DNA of 64,000 nucleotides from Actinoplanes lutulentus (GTDB lineage Bacteria; Actinomycetota; Actinomycetes; Mycobacteriales; Micromonosporaceae): assembly GCF_003259845.1 (NCBI RefSeq), contig NZ_QLMJ01000001.1:62001-126000 (forward strand). The letters are read 5' to 3'. Within the stretch, counting starts at the first letter, position 1. Each line of letters begins with the position of its first letter. Of this stretch, positions 12,486 through 22,400 are shown piece by piece. The notes beneath the pieces were generated by a model. It ran no database searches. It had not been told where the DNA came from and saw only the letters and a list, made by a program, of their open reading frames with translations. A program made the translations under genes and the position numbers.

Positions 12486-12803
12486 CTACCGGTTGTTGAC
12501 GCCCAGGCGTGCCTGGTCGTTGGCGGCGTCTTCCTGTTGATTGAGGACGGACCGGAGCTGGTTGACCCGTTCCTCGTCGACTCCCGGCATTTCGGAGAGC
12601 CCGACCATGGTCTTGCGGACCGACACCGCTGCCGGGAAGACCGCCTGGGCCACGGCCTCGTCCAGTTCCCCGGACTTCTCACCGATGACCGGGAGGTTGG
12701 CGTCCAGTCCGGCGTTCAGCCGGGCGGCGGTGTCGGTCAGGTGGGTCTGCAGGTGCTCGAACGGCGCCGGCAGATTGCCGTCCTTGCTCCACAGGTCACT
12801 CAC
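12486..12803 (-). CDS. Small helical type VII secretion-associated protein
   Basis: A 105-residue acidic, mostly helical protein with no membrane segment. The GTG start has GGGGGA upstream and overlaps the stop of the YbaB-like gene by 8 nt. It ends about 80 nt before the giant effector gene. Size, helicity and position suggest an EspC-like or WXG100-like partner or chaperone for the giant effector, but no W-x-G turn is visible. Assignment rests mainly on context. Confidence 0.75.
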   Translation of the reverse strand: MSDLWSKDGNLPAPFEHLQTHLTDTAARLNAGLDANLPVIGEKSGELDEAVAQAVFPAAVSVRKTMVGLSEMPGVDEERVNQLRSVLNQQEDAANDQARLGVNNR

Positions 12804-13230
12804 GGTGTCCCCCTGCGCCGTTGTTGATGATGTCGTCGAGACGGCTGTCGTTCATGACCCGGGCTGCCCGGCGCAGCATCGCCTCGATGTCGAGCGAGCC
12901 GTCGATGGTCCCGGTCGTGTCGAGCCCTTCGGGCAGCATCGAGCTGTACCGGCTGCGGGCCTCGTCCGCGGCCTGGCTACGCGTCGCCTCGATGGTCTCG
13001 ACGAGCAGGCTGGCCAGCTCGACGGCCGGCATGGTGCGGTACGCGCTGGTCGGGAACTTGATCGAGGTGATCGCCCCCCGGCCGTTCACGGTGACCGCGA
13101 CGGCCCGGTTCTTGGCGGTCACTGTCGTCTCGGCCCGGTCCGACTCGGCGCTCAGCGCGGTCAGCGCCTCGCGCTGCTTGGTGAACTCGGCGTACGCCTG
13201 CTCGAGCTGGTTGTGCAACGGTGCCGTCAT
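12796..13230 (-). CDS. YbaB/EbfC-family-like protein of the ESX locus
   Basis: A 144-residue protein. The N-terminal half is a long helix (about 5-45). A beta-rich segment follows (AVAVTVNGRGAITSIKF, about 63-79), then a helical stretch (LASLLVETIEATRSQAADEA), the order seen in YbaB/EbfC nucleoid-protein relatives. Such proteins are common in actinobacterial type VII loci and may act as secretion adaptors rather than DNA binders. A second copy of the same type occurs in the satellite module (44619-45044). It starts 12 nt after the Gly-rich PPE-like gene and overlaps the next gene. DNA binding is not shown by the sequence. Confidence 0.75.
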   Translation of the reverse strand: MTAPLHNQLEQAYAEFTKQREALTALSAESDRAETTVTAKNRAVAVTVNGRGAITSIKFPTSAYRTMPAVELASLLVETIEATRSQAADEARSRYSSMLPEGLDTTGTIDGSLDIEAMLRRAARVMNDSRLDDIINNGAGGHRE

Positions 13231-13242
13231 TGGTCTGCTCCT

Positions 13243-15348
13243 TCACGCTCGGCCACGGGTGGTCCTGGTGGTCTCGGTCCGTGCCGGCGCCCGGGTCGTG
13301 CCCGGCTGTTCCGGCGCGCGGACCTGCGGGTCGGCGTCGGCGTCGGGCATCGGGTCGCGGCCGATCACCGCGGACACGACGCCGGGGTCGGTGCCCCAGA
13401 CCTCTTCGTCCTCGGTGAGCCAGGTCTTGCGTTCGCGGTCCTGCTCCTTGCCGGAGTTCGGCGCGCCCATGCCGCCCATCGGAGGCATGAACGGGTACCC
13501 GCCGGTGGAGCCGTTCGCCGCCATGTCGCGGCCCGCGGCGTCGGCGCTGAGTTTCGCCAGGTCCTGGTATGTGCCGGCGCCGTCCGGGGCGGCGCCGATG
13601 AGGCCGCCGCCGAACGGGGTGGCAGTCAGTCCGCCGATCTGTTCGTTAACCGCCGACGGTCCGAGGCTGCCGCCGCCCCCGCTACTGGCACCGCTCGTGC
13701 CGCCGCCGGGACGTCCGATGCCGGTGCTGGGCGCGACGGACCGTACGGGCCCGTTGCCGATGGTGCCGGGCCGCACGGTGCCGGGTGAGCCGGCCCCCGG
13801 CCAGGGCAGGCCGCTGGTTCCGCCGCCGACGACCGGGGGGCGGGTGCTGGGCAGGCCGCCGATCGAGCCACCGCCCCCACCACCCGTGCCCGGTCCGTTC
13901 AGGCCGGGCACGTTGATGCCGGGGCCGTTCACACCGGGCCCGTTGAGGCCCGGCACGTTGCCGCCGCCGATGCCGCCACCACCACCGCCAATGCTGCCGC
14001 CGCCTCCTATGCCGCCGCCCACGCCGCCGATGGTTCCGCCACCACCGCCGATGTTGCCGCCGCCCCCGCCGCCGATCCCGGGCGGCGGGACTGACGACGC
14101 GCCGACGTTGAGCTGGGAGGTGTCCGGCGGGGGGATGTTCGAGTTCCCGATGTCGAACGGTGGTGGCGTGGTGGAGCTGTTGTTCGGATCGTTCGGGTCG
14201 TCAGGATCACCGCCCGGAGGCCGGTCTTCCACCCCGGTCGGTGGGCGCAGCGCGATGGTGTCGAGTTTGGTCGTCAGCTTCGGCACGATCACCTCGGCCA
14301 CGTTGTCGAGGTCCACCTTGATGCCCTTGATCCAGCGCAGTTTCGCCAGCTGGTCGACGATGCGCCAGCCTTCGGCGGTCAGGATGTCGACGGTGCGGAT
14401 CAGGTCGGGGTCGTTGCCACGGGCCAGGTTGAGGTCGAACTCGACGTTCCAGTTAGCCAGGCCGAACCGGGTGTCGTCGACGGACTTGGTCTCCCAGTTC
14501 CCGCCCAGGCTGTTCAGCACCGCCTGGTAGATGCTGCGTTCGGTGGTGTTCTCGGTCAGCGACGGGCCCTGCTGAGCCGGCAGCGTCAGCCAGTACCCGT
14601 AGATGATGCCGTCCGGCCCGATCCAGTTGGGTTTGTGGTACCAGGCGTTGCGGACGTCGCGACCGAATTCGCCGATCGCGTCAGCGCCGCCGAGCAGCAT
14701 ATTGCTCCACGCCCTCGGTCCCTGCAGACGCTTGTCGGACATGTCGCGGTGCAGGTCGGTCATGTCGCGGTGCAAATTCTCCAGGTTGTCGTAGAACATC
14801 TGCGCGGCGGAGCCGGAGAAGCCGGACGCTTCGGTGTCGATGCTGTCCATCTGCCGTTTGATCATGTCGCTGGTGCTGTCGAGCCACTGTTCGACCAGGT
14901 TGAAGCTGTTGGCGGCGTTGACCAACGACTGCCGGTCGAGAACCGGGTGGTTGCGCTGGTCGAGGAACGGCAGCACGGACAGGTACGACCCGTGTGACCA
15001 GCTCTGCCACTTCGGCAGGTACTCGTTGCGGTTCACCCGCACCCGGACGATGACGTTGTCCTTGTCGTACTCCTGGTTGCGGGTGTCGAGCCAGCGGTAG
15101 AAGTGCAGGACGTTGGGGTCGGTGTTGTACTTCCACGGCTCGCGGTCCTTCGTGATTCCTTTCTCGATACCTTCGTCGCGCCAGGTCGCGTCGTGTTCGA
15201 TCCAGGTGAGTCCGGTCAGGTCACCGCGGGCGATCGGGCCGTCCGGCCCGCCGCCGAGGATCTCGGTGAGCATCCGGTCCCAGTTCCAAGTGCCGCCGGA
15301 GCCGCCGCCCGGCTCGGGCTTGTCCGTCGTCTCGTCTCCGGCAGGCAT
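13243..15348 (-). CDS. PPE/WXG-like Gly-Pro-rich type VII secretion substrate
   Basis: A 701-residue protein. Residues 1-395 are a folded, Trp-rich and helical region with a WXG-like stretch (FSGSAAQMFYDNLENLHRDM, about 177-196). About 400-620 is a long Gly/Pro/Asn low-complexity segment with GGGG-rich runs. The C-terminus returns to a conserved-looking block (KTWLTEDEEVWGTDPGVVSA) followed by a disordered, Arg-rich tail. This layout (helical head, flexible middle, short conserved C-terminal motif) is that of large PPE-like or AAWKG-like actinobacterial T7SS proteins. It starts 3 nt after the preceding gene's stop, so the two are probably cotranscribed. A surface or secreted role is inferred from the family and location. 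Confidence 0.8.
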   Translation of the reverse strand: MPAGDETTDKPEPGGGSGGTWNWDRMLTEILGGGPDGPIARGDLTGLTWIEHDATWRDEGIEKGITKDREPWKYNTDPNVLHFYRWLDTRNQEYDKDNVIVRVRVNRNEYLPKWQSWSHGSYLSVLPFLDQRNHPVLDRQSLVNAANSFNLVEQWLDSTSDMIKRQMDSIDTEASGFSGSAAQMFYDNLENLHRDMTDLHRDMSDKRLQGPRAWSNMLLGGADAIGEFGRDVRNAWYHKPNWIGPDGIIYGYWLTLPAQQGPSLTENTTERSIYQAVLNSLGGNWETKSVDDTRFGLANWNVEFDLNLARGNDPDLIRTVDILTAEGWRIVDQLAKLRWIKGIKVDLDNVAEVIVPKLTTKLDTIALRPPTGVEDRPPGGDPDDPNDPNNSSTTPPPFDIGNSNIPPPDTSQLNVGASSVPPPGIGGGGGGNIGGGGGTIGGVGGGIGGGGSIGGGGGGIGGGNVPGLNGPGVNGPGINVPGLNGPGTGGGGGGSIGGLPSTRPPVVGGGTSGLPWPGAGSPGTVRPGTIGNGPVRSVAPSTGIGRPGGGTSGASSGGGGSLGPSAVNEQIGGLTATPFGGGLIGAAPDGAGTYQDLAKLSADAAGRDMAANGSTGGYPFMPPMGGMGAPNSGKEQDRERKTWLTEDEEVWGTDPGVVSAVIGRDPMPDADADPQVRAPEQPGTTRAPARTETTRTTRGRA

Positions 15349-15351
15349 CGG

Positions 15352-15810
15352 CTACCCCGTCGCGCCTTCGTCGGTGATCTCGTAGAAGGTGACGTGTTCC
15401 TGCAACGAGAGCCCGCTGAGCTGGTTGAGGTTCTCGACCTCGGCGTTCTCGTCGAGGAATTCGTCGAGGTCCTGCCCGTACTGGTCCAGCCGGTCGCGCA
15501 GCTTCGCCATCCGGCTGAATGCCACCGTCGTCACCGACCCCACCGACTTGACCAGGGCGGCGCCGGTGGTGAACTCGTCGGAACCCACGGTGACGCGGAC
15601 GTTGTCCAGCGCCGGCAGCGGGCCCACCGGGCCGACGGCGAAGTCGGGCGTGGAGACCCGCTCGGTGGCGGGCAGCACCGTCCCGTTCTCGTCGACGAAC
15701 TTCAGGCCGTACATGACGTCGTCGCCGCCGACGGCGGCGTTCTTCAACCGCAGGCCCAGCGTGGAGATGACCTCGCGGTCAACGACGATAGGGGTGTTCT
15801 CGGCCGGCAT
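15352..15810 (-). CDS. Hypothetical ESX-locus protein
   Basis: A 152-residue protein from an ATG at 15810, ending in TAG. It has a mixed N-terminal half and a C-terminal helical half (FSRMAKLRDRLDQYGQDLDE). No catalytic motif, signal peptide or membrane segment is visible. It sits 5 nt after the stop of the Esx-like gene at 15816-16112 and 3 nt before the PPE-like gene, so it is an operon member. It may be a chaperone or adaptor for the neighbouring substrates; this is context only. Confidence 0.75.
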   Translation of the reverse strand: MPAENTPIVVDREVISTLGLRLKNAAVGGDDVMYGLKFVDENGTVLPATERVSTPDFAVGPVGPLPALDNVRVTVGSDEFTTGAALVKSVGSVTTVAFSRMAKLRDRLDQYGQDLDEFLDENAEVENLNQLSGLSLQEHVTFYEITDEGATG

Positions 15811-15815
15811 GCCGC

Positions 15816-16112
15816 TCAGCGCCCGCTGGAGAAGATCGACACGCCGGTACGCTGACCCTGCTCGTAGGTGGACAGGATCGAGTTCAGGTTGACGCCGGCC
15901 TGGCTCAGGCTGGCGCGCATCTGCTCAAGGCCGGCGTTCCACTCGGCCTGGGCCAGCTGGTACTCCTCGACGGCCGCACCGGCGTTGACCGAGACGAACG
16001 TGTTGACCGAGCTGTTGAGCTCCCCCATGGCCGCGTCGATGCGTCCCTGGATGGCGTTGATCTGCTCGATGGTGTCCACCATCATGCTGGGCCGTACGCT
16101 GAAGTCAGACAT
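15816..16112 (-). CDS. Esx-like (WXG100-size) secretion protein lacking the W-x-G turn
   Basis: A 98-residue all-helical protein with ATG at 16112 and a good GAGGAG ribosome site. Length and two-helix pattern match ESAT-6/CFP-10 (WXG100) proteins, and it pairs with the canonical family member just upstream (16154-16483). Aligned with that partner on the second-helix Trp, the central Trp-x-Gly turn is replaced by a Val/Asn-Ala-Gly stretch (VNAGAAVEEY). Heterodimer formation with the neighbour is expected from the family but not proven here. Confidence 0.85.
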   Translation of the reverse strand: MSDFSVRPSMMVDTIEQINAIQGRIDAAMGELNSSVNTFVSVNAGAAVEEYQLAQAEWNAGLEQMRASLSQAGVNLNSILSTYEQGQRTGVSIFSSGR

Positions 16113-16153
16113 TCTTGCTCCTCAGTGCGTGATCGGGTTCGTTCTCGGTTCGG

Positions 16154-16483
16154 TCAGGTCCAGCTGGCCGGCGGCGTCGGCCCACTGGTGTTGAGCCAGG
16201 ACGAGGCGTCGGTCAGCGCGTCGTCCTCGGTGCGCTCGTTGCTGCGCGAGAACTCGGCCATGTTGTCCTGCAGCCCGCCGAGAGCGTTCTGCACCCGGGC
16301 CAGGCCCTCCTGCCACTGCGAGATGGCGTTACCGAAGGTGGCGGCGGCGTTACCGCTCCAGCCGCTGAACAGCGAGCTCGTCGCGTTGCTGACCGCTGAC
16401 GCGGCGGCCTGGTTCTCCGAACGCGCTGTCACGAACGCGTTCATCAGGTCGGTGGTGGTTTGGGCATTGACGTCGATGGCCAT
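16154..16483 (-). CDS. WXG100 family protein (EsxA/EsxB-like)
   Basis: A 109-residue protein with a helix-turn-helix hairpin. The central turn is FSGWSGNAAATF, a clear W-x-G, followed by a second helix with SQWQEGLARVQ. ATG at 16483 has AGGAG upstream. This is the diagnostic small substrate of type VII secretion. It lies between eccB and its Esx-like partner on the same strand, as in ESX loci. The protein is normally exported as a dimer and may co-export other substrates of the locus. Confidence 0.93.
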   Translation of the reverse strand: MAIDVNAQTTTDLMNAFVTARSENQAAASAVSNATSSLFSGWSGNAAATFGNAISQWQEGLARVQNALGGLQDNMAEFSRSNERTEDDALTDASSWLNTSGPTPPASWT

Positions 16484-16527
16484 CGCTGGCTCCTATCTCT
16501 TGACGGGCAAAGGGGCGGTCGAATCGG

Positions 16528-17886
16528 TCATGAGCCGCGAACCGCGCTCAGGTCGAGGGCGGGGCCCTCAGGCAGTAGTCGCAGCCATTCGGGCGGCACG
16601 GGTGTCGCGGTGTCCGGCGCGTAGCCGAGCGCTTCGGCGGCGTCGGTGGTCGGTACCGGATACCGCAGCCCGGCGTCGGTGATCAGGTATCGGGCCGTAC
16701 CGGCGGTTTGGCCGGTACGGCCGGGGGCGACCAGCCCACCGCTGCCGGGCGCCAGCCGGATCACCGCGGCCGCGTCCTGTGACTGGTCCGTATCCGGGGA
16801 CTGTCCGGCGGCGGGAGCGTCAGCGACCACCTCGGTGATCCCCGCAGCGTCACGGCGCACGCACCAGGCCCGCTCGTCGCCGGCCACCCCGATAGCCGGC
16901 GGAACCGGCGGCGCCTGCTGCGGGACGAGCCGGCGCTCGGACACCGGTACCTCGGCCAGCGCCGGCGGCCCGACCGGGATCGGCGCCACCGCACCGCCCG
17001 GGTAGGCCTTGGCGGTCTGCGGATCAGCCGCCACGATCGCGTAGCCGGTGGCGGTGAGCGGGCTGAACCCGTCGCGCAGCAGCACGTAGTAGCGGTCGTC
17101 GGCGCCGTCGAGGCGGACCACGAACAGCTGCCCGATCAGGGTCTGCTCGCCTTGAACCCTCGGACCGGGTTCGCCGCGCCCGGGAACCTCGACCGGATTG
17201 ATGTCCGCCGCCGGTGGCAGCAGCTCCGGCCAGCGGGAGTCCACCGGCACGACCGGTCCGTCGTACCCGAAAACCCGGGCCATCCAGGCAGCGCCGAGCT
17301 GATAGCGGTGGCCGCGCCAGATCAGGAAGTTCTGGCCGCGGCCGGGACTCACCACGACCGCCCGCTCCGCGAGCGGTTCACCGCTGGCCTCGGTGGCGAG
17401 CGCGAGGGTCAGGCCGGAGCCGACGGCCGGGCAGGCGGTCCAGGTGACACCGGTGAGAGCATCGGCCCGGGGCAGCGCGTCCGGTGCCGCCACCACGCCG
17501 ACCGGCAGGCCGCGGGTCACGCCGGTCAGCGACCGGCTGGAGACCGACACCCGCGGCGGATCCGCGCCGAACAGCAGCCGCGCCGACGCATAGTTGAGCA
17601 CCGGGCGCAGCTGGCCGTCGGTGAAGACGTACCGGCTGCCGGTCTCCTTCTCCAGCACCAGCGTGCCGGGTTTACGCCAGGCGGTGCTGCCGCCGGGGCG
17701 CAGGTAGCCGTAGAGCCCGGAACCGGCCACCACGAGCGCGGTGATCAGCACGCCGACGACCACGCCGGTGACAGTGCGCCGATGCGGGTTCTCCGACCGT
17801 TCCGGGTCACCGGTCACCAGAGCAGAGGTGAGCCGGCCCAGCACGTACGACTGCGCCTGCACCTGATCACGCCGGGACTGTGCCAT
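16528..17886 (-). CDS. eccB: EccB, type VII secretion core membrane protein
   Basis: A 452-residue protein. A short cytoplasmic N-terminus (QSRRDQVQAQSYVLGRLTSA) is followed by one membrane helix (about 41-66) and a large extracytoplasmic domain with two Cys (WTACPAVG, AWCVRRD) suited to a disulfide. The pattern and the start motif are typical of EccB, which with EccC, EccD and usually EccE forms the ESX membrane pore. It lies 1 nt after the eccD stop and precedes the Esx genes. No eccE is found in the window, so the complex may be assembled without one or have it elsewhere. Confidence 0.95.
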   Translation of the reverse strand: MAQSRRDQVQAQSYVLGRLTSALVTGDPERSENPHRRTVTGVVVGVLITALVVAGSGLYGYLRPGGSTAWRKPGTLVLEKETGSRYVFTDGQLRPVLNYASARLLFGADPPRVSVSSRSLTGVTRGLPVGVVAAPDALPRADALTGVTWTACPAVGSGLTLALATEASGEPLAERAVVVSPGRGQNFLIWRGHRYQLGAAWMARVFGYDGPVVPVDSRWPELLPPAADINPVEVPGRGEPGPRVQGEQTLIGQLFVVRLDGADDRYYVLLRDGFSPLTATGYAIVAADPQTAKAYPGGAVAPIPVGPPALAEVPVSERRLVPQQAPPVPPAIGVAGDERAWCVRRDAAGITEVVADAPAAGQSPDTDQSQDAAAVIRLAPGSGGLVAPGRTGQTAGTARYLITDAGLRYPVPTTDAAEALGYAPDTATPVPPEWLRLLPEGPALDLSAVRGS

Positions 17887-17887
17887 G

Positions 17888-19282
17888 TCAGCCCCCCATC
17901 GCCCGCACGCGCGCGTAGACGCCGAACACCTGCAGCAACACCGGGATGACCGCTACCGTCGCCACCGTCTGGAACAGGTCACCGATGCGACCCCAGTACG
18001 GCATCAGCCGGCGTCCGGGAAGCAGCCGGGCAAGGCACACCAACAGCGCGCCGAGCAGCAGCACGAGCACAGCCGCATACGCCCGTGCCGCGGTCGGCGC
18101 CAGGGTGAGTCCGCCAATCAGAGCAGCACCCAGCCCGAGCAGGGCCGGCACACCCTGGGCTAGCCGATGCCAGGCACTGGTCATCGGCCGCAGCATCAGC
18201 AGCCGAACCGACGCCACCAGCACGATCAGCGTCAGGGTGTCCCATCGGGGATCACGGGCGAGCAATACCAGGCCCACCGCCGACGGCACCGCCAGACCCG
18301 CGTAGAGAGCGGTCATGTACCGATCCGCGGTGGCCGCGCCGGTCAGCAGCGGCTCACTCGGCTCCGGGTCGATGTCCTCCTGCAGATGCTCGGGTTCGGT
18401 CGGCAGCGGTTTGAGTCGCATCCGGGCCATCCGGAACGCGGCCATCGGCACCAGAGTGGCCGCCACCGTGCCGATCACCGCCACCGTGCCGGCCGCAGCC
18501 GTGCCCGGCACGTCCAGGAACGCGACCGCCGCCGCACCGAACGCGCCCAGGCCGGCACCGAGGGCAGCGGTCACCACGGCCAGGCGGATCGCACCGACCG
18601 CGAGACCAGCGCCGAGCACCGCCACACCGGCGGCGACCGCCGCGGTGAACAGGTGCGGTGCGCCGGCGTGCAAGCCGGATCCCGGTTGCGACCAGTCGGG
18701 CAGGCTCAGGCCCGCGAGCACCGCATAGCCGACGACACCGCCGCCGAGCACCAGCGCCGCCGGACGGTCACCCACGACCCGGCCGGCCGCGGCCGCCCCT
18801 GCGGCCAGCGCCACCGCGGTCAGACCTGCGGCCAGCGCCCGCGCCGACGACGCCATCGGCAGGCCCAACGCGATCAACCCGGCCGCCAGCAGCACCGCGA
18901 GCGAGCCCAGCGCCGCCCACCGTGTCATCTCCGGACGCCATAGGCCGCTGCGCGACTCCAGCCCGGCGGCGACACCGTCGATCATGTCGTCGAACGCCAC
19001 CGGCGGGATCTGCTCGGCACGCGGGCGCAAGTGCACGACGTCACCGTCGTGCAGGCCCAGCGACCGTACGCTGCCGTTCTCGTCCAGCGCCGGTGAACCG
19101 AGCCGTTGCAGCACCCAGCCGCCGTGCGGCAGCCCGGCATCGGCCAGGTTGTCGCCGAGTTGGCCCAGCAGCACCGGCAACAGGTCGGCGATCACCACCT
19201 GCTCAGGCACGGCAACGTCGATGCGCCGGTCCGGTCCACACACCACCAGACGGCACATCTCTCCAGTCGTCTCCCCTGCCAC
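17888..19282 (-). CDS. eccD: EccD, type VII secretion multi-spanning membrane protein
   Basis: From a GTG at 19282 the protein has 464 residues (an ATG at 19258 is the alternative; the open frame continues upstream without support). Residues 1-85 form a ubiquitin-like YukD-type domain (CRLVVCGPDRRIDVAVPEQV; VRSLGLHDGDVVHLRP). About eleven hydrophobic helices rich in Ala/Leu/Gly follow to the C-terminus. This is the standard EccD architecture, the channel-forming subunit of ESX systems. It heads the minus-strand operon opposite eccC; eccB follows after 1 nt. Confidence 0.94.
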   Translation of the reverse strand: MAGETTGEMCRLVVCGPDRRIDVAVPEQVVIADLLPVLLGQLGDNLADAGLPHGGWVLQRLGSPALDENGSVRSLGLHDGDVVHLRPRAEQIPPVAFDDMIDGVAAGLESRSGLWRPEMTRWAALGSLAVLLAAGLIALGLPMASSARALAAGLTAVALAAGAAAAGRVVGDRPAALVLGGGVVGYAVLAGLSLPDWSQPGSGLHAGAPHLFTAAVAAGVAVLGAGLAVGAIRLAVVTAALGAGLGAFGAAAVAFLDVPGTAAAGTVAVIGTVAATLVPMAAFRMARMRLKPLPTEPEHLQEDIDPEPSEPLLTGAATADRYMTALYAGLAVPSAVGLVLLARDPRWDTLTLIVLVASVRLLMLRPMTSAWHRLAQGVPALLGLGAALIGGLTLAPTAARAYAAVLVLLLGALLVCLARLLPGRRLMPYWGRIGDLFQTVATVAVIPVLLQVFGVYARVRAMGG

Positions 19283-19410
19283 GGCCCCTACTTCGTGCGC
19301 GGCCACCGGCTGGTTCACGCACCTCGCAAGAAATTTCGCTGACCCGAACACGGTGCCGCGACGTAGTGGCCAGGGATGCACCGCCGACAGCGGGCAGAGA
19401 GAGGCGAACC
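19283..19410. promoter_or_regulatory. Divergent control region between eccD and eccC
   Basis: This 128-bp gap separates the divergent eccD and eccC starts and must hold the promoters for both arms of the ESX locus. The eccC ribosome site is GAGAGAGG just before 19411. No convincing -35/-10 pair or operator palindrome was identified by eye. Confidence 0.5.
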
Positions 19411-22400
19411 ATGGCGACCGCGATCTTCAAACGCCCGGCACGGCGCAGCGGCCCGGAGGCGCCCAGCGGCGAACTCAGCCTTCAGGAGCCGCCGGAGCTG
19501 GCCGAGCAGCAATCCAATGCGATGCGCACGATGTTGATGGTGCTACCGATGGCGTTGATGGGTGGCGTCATGGCGTTGATGTTCACCACCGGCTCGTCGC
19601 GCGGCGGCTCGATGAACCTGATGATGTCGGGCCTGATGGTCGTCGCGATGGGCGCCATGATGCTCGGCCAGCTGGGCGGCGGCGGAGACCGCAAACAGCG
19701 CGCCGGCGCGGAACGCCGTGACTATCTTCGCCATCTCGCGCAGAACCGGCGCCGCGCACGCCAGTACGTCGATCAGCAGCGAGAAGCCGCGTTGTGGCGC
19801 GACCCGGACCCGCGGGCGTTGTGGACGCTGGCGATGACTTCGCGCCGGTGGGAACGCCGCCCCAGCCACCCCGACTTCCTCGAGGTACGCGTCGGCACCG
19901 GCGAGCAGCGCCTCGCGGTACGGATCGCGCCGTTGCAGACCAAACCGATCGAGGATCTGGAGCCGCTGTCGGCCAAGTCGCTGCGCCGATTCATCCGGGC
20001 CTACAGCACCGTGCAGGACCTGCCGGTCGCGTTGTTCCTGCCCGGCTTCGCCGAGATCCGCGTTGGCGGCGACCCCTCCCACGCCCGCGCTCTGGTACGC
20101 ACCCTGATCGCGCAGCTGGTGACCCTGCACGCGCCGGAGGAGGTCACGCTCGCGCTCTGTGTGGGCACCAGCGGCGCCGACGCCTGGGAATGGGCCAAGT
20201 GGCTGCCGCATCTGCAGCACGCTGCCGAACAGGACGCGGCCGGCCAAGTCCGTCTGGTCGCTGACGGCATCGACGGGATCGAACGCATGCTCGGCGACGA
20301 CTTCCTCGAACGCCCCCGCTACGAACGCGACGCCCGGGTGACCCGCGACGAACCGTACGTGGTGGTGATCCGCGACGGCGGCAGGCTTCCCAACGGCGCC
20401 CGGTTCACCAGCGGCGGCTACCGCAACACCCTGCTGATCGATCTGGACACGCCGACACCGAGTCTGGACAAGGAGGTGCTGACGTTGCACGTCGACGCGG
20501 AACGCCTCGAGATGATCCGCCTGGACCGGGTGGGTAGCCCGGTGCACACCCTGCTAGCCGCGCCGGATTTCCTCGGCGAACCGGCCGCCACCGCCCTGGC
20601 ACGGCTGCTGTCGCCGTACCGGCTCGCCCTGACCACCGAACCGGACCGCGAGGCGCTGACCACCGACTTCGACCTGCCGTCGCTGCTGGGTATCGCCGAT
20701 CCCCGCGCCCTGAACCTCGGTGAGCTGTGGTCAGCCCGGCCGGCCGCCCAACGGCTGCGGGTACCGATCGGCGTGGACCGGCACGGCACCCCGATCGAAC
20801 TCGACCTCAAGGAGTCGGCGCTGGGTGGCTCCGGCCCGCACGGCATGCTCATCGGCGCGACCGGGTCGGGCAAAAGCGAATTGCTGCGGACCCTGGTCGT
20901 CGCGCTGGCCACGACCCATTCCAGCGAAACGCTCAACTTCGTGCTCGTCGACTTCAAAGGCGGCGCCACGTTCCTCGGCCTCGACGAGTTGCCGCACACC
21001 TCCGCGGTGATCACCAACCTGGCCGACGAGGCCGCGCTGGTCGGCCGGATGCGCGACGCGCTGCAGGGCGAGCTGGTCCGGCGCCAGGAACTTTTGCGGG
21101 CGGTCGGCGGCTACAGCTCGGTACTCGACTACGAGAAGGCCCGGTCCGGCGGCGTAGCGCTGGATCCGCTGCCGACGCTGTTCATCGTGGTCGACGAGTT
21201 CAGTGAGCTACTCGCCACCCACCGCGACTTCATCGACCTGTTCGTGATGATCGGCCGGTTGGGTCGCTCACTCGGTGTGCATCTGCTGCTGGCCAGCCAG
21301 CGTGTCGACGACGGCCGGATCGGGCAGCTGGAATCGCACCTGTCCTACCGCATCGGGCTGCGAACCTTCTCCGCCCTCGAATCGCGGTCGGTGATCGGGG
21401 TACCGGACGCCTACGAGCTGCCGTCAGCGCCGGGTAACGGCTATCTGCGCACCGATGTGTCGACGCTGGTGCGGTTCAAGGCTGCCTACGTCTCCGGCTC
21501 GTACCGTCCGCGGGCGGCACGGGTCCGCCAGGAGATCGTGCAGCGTCAGGTGGTTCCGTATCTGCTGGAGCACGTGCCGCATCGGCACGCCGATCCGCTG
21601 CCCGCCGAACCGGATGCCAAGGCGGCGCCGGACGACGCCGCGGAGCAGTCCGCCAGTGTGATGTCGGTGATGGTGACCCAGCTGGCCGGGCAGGGCCCGC
21701 CGGCGCACCAGGTGTGGCTGCCGCCGCTGGCCGCACCGCCGACGCTCGACCAGCTGCTGCCGGCGCTGGAGCCCGATTCGCGTCGTGGCCTGGTTGCCGC
21801 CCGCTGGCCCGGCAACGGCCGGCTGGTCGCCCCGGTCGGCTATGTGGACCGCCCGGCTGAACAGGCCCGGGAACTGCTCGTCGTCGACCTGTCCGGTGTC
21901 GGCGGGCACCTCGGGATCGCCGGCGGGCCGCAGAGCGGCAAGAGCACCCTGCTGCGCAGCGTCATCGCCGCGCTGGCGCTGACCCACAGCCCGGCCGAAG
22001 TGCAGTTCTACTGCCTCGACTTCGGTGGCGGCACCCTTGCCAGCATCGCCGGGCTGCCGCACGTCGGCAGTGTCGCCGGGCGCCTGGACGAGGACCGGGT
22101 ACGCCGCACCGTCGCGGAGATCACCGCGCTGATCGCCCGCCGCGAACGTGTCTTCGCCGACCGGGGCATCGACTCGATGGCGACTTACCGCCGCCAGCGT
22201 GCCGCCGGCGAGATCATCGACGACCCGTACGGCGACGTGTTCCTGGTCGTGGACGGCTGGTTCACGCTGCGCCAGGAGTTCGAGGCCGTCGACGCCGCGG
22301 TGCGGCAGATCACCGCCCGCGGCCTGAACTTCGGTGTCCACCTGCTGCTGACCGCTTCACGCTGGTCGGAGGTCCACCACGGGATGCGTGACCAGGTCGG

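Noticed and set aside
18658..19410. N-terminal extension of the eccC frame to 18658
   Set aside because: The extension is antisense to eccD, is Arg/Pro-rich, and the ATG at 19411 has a good ribosome site and the normal EccC beginning.
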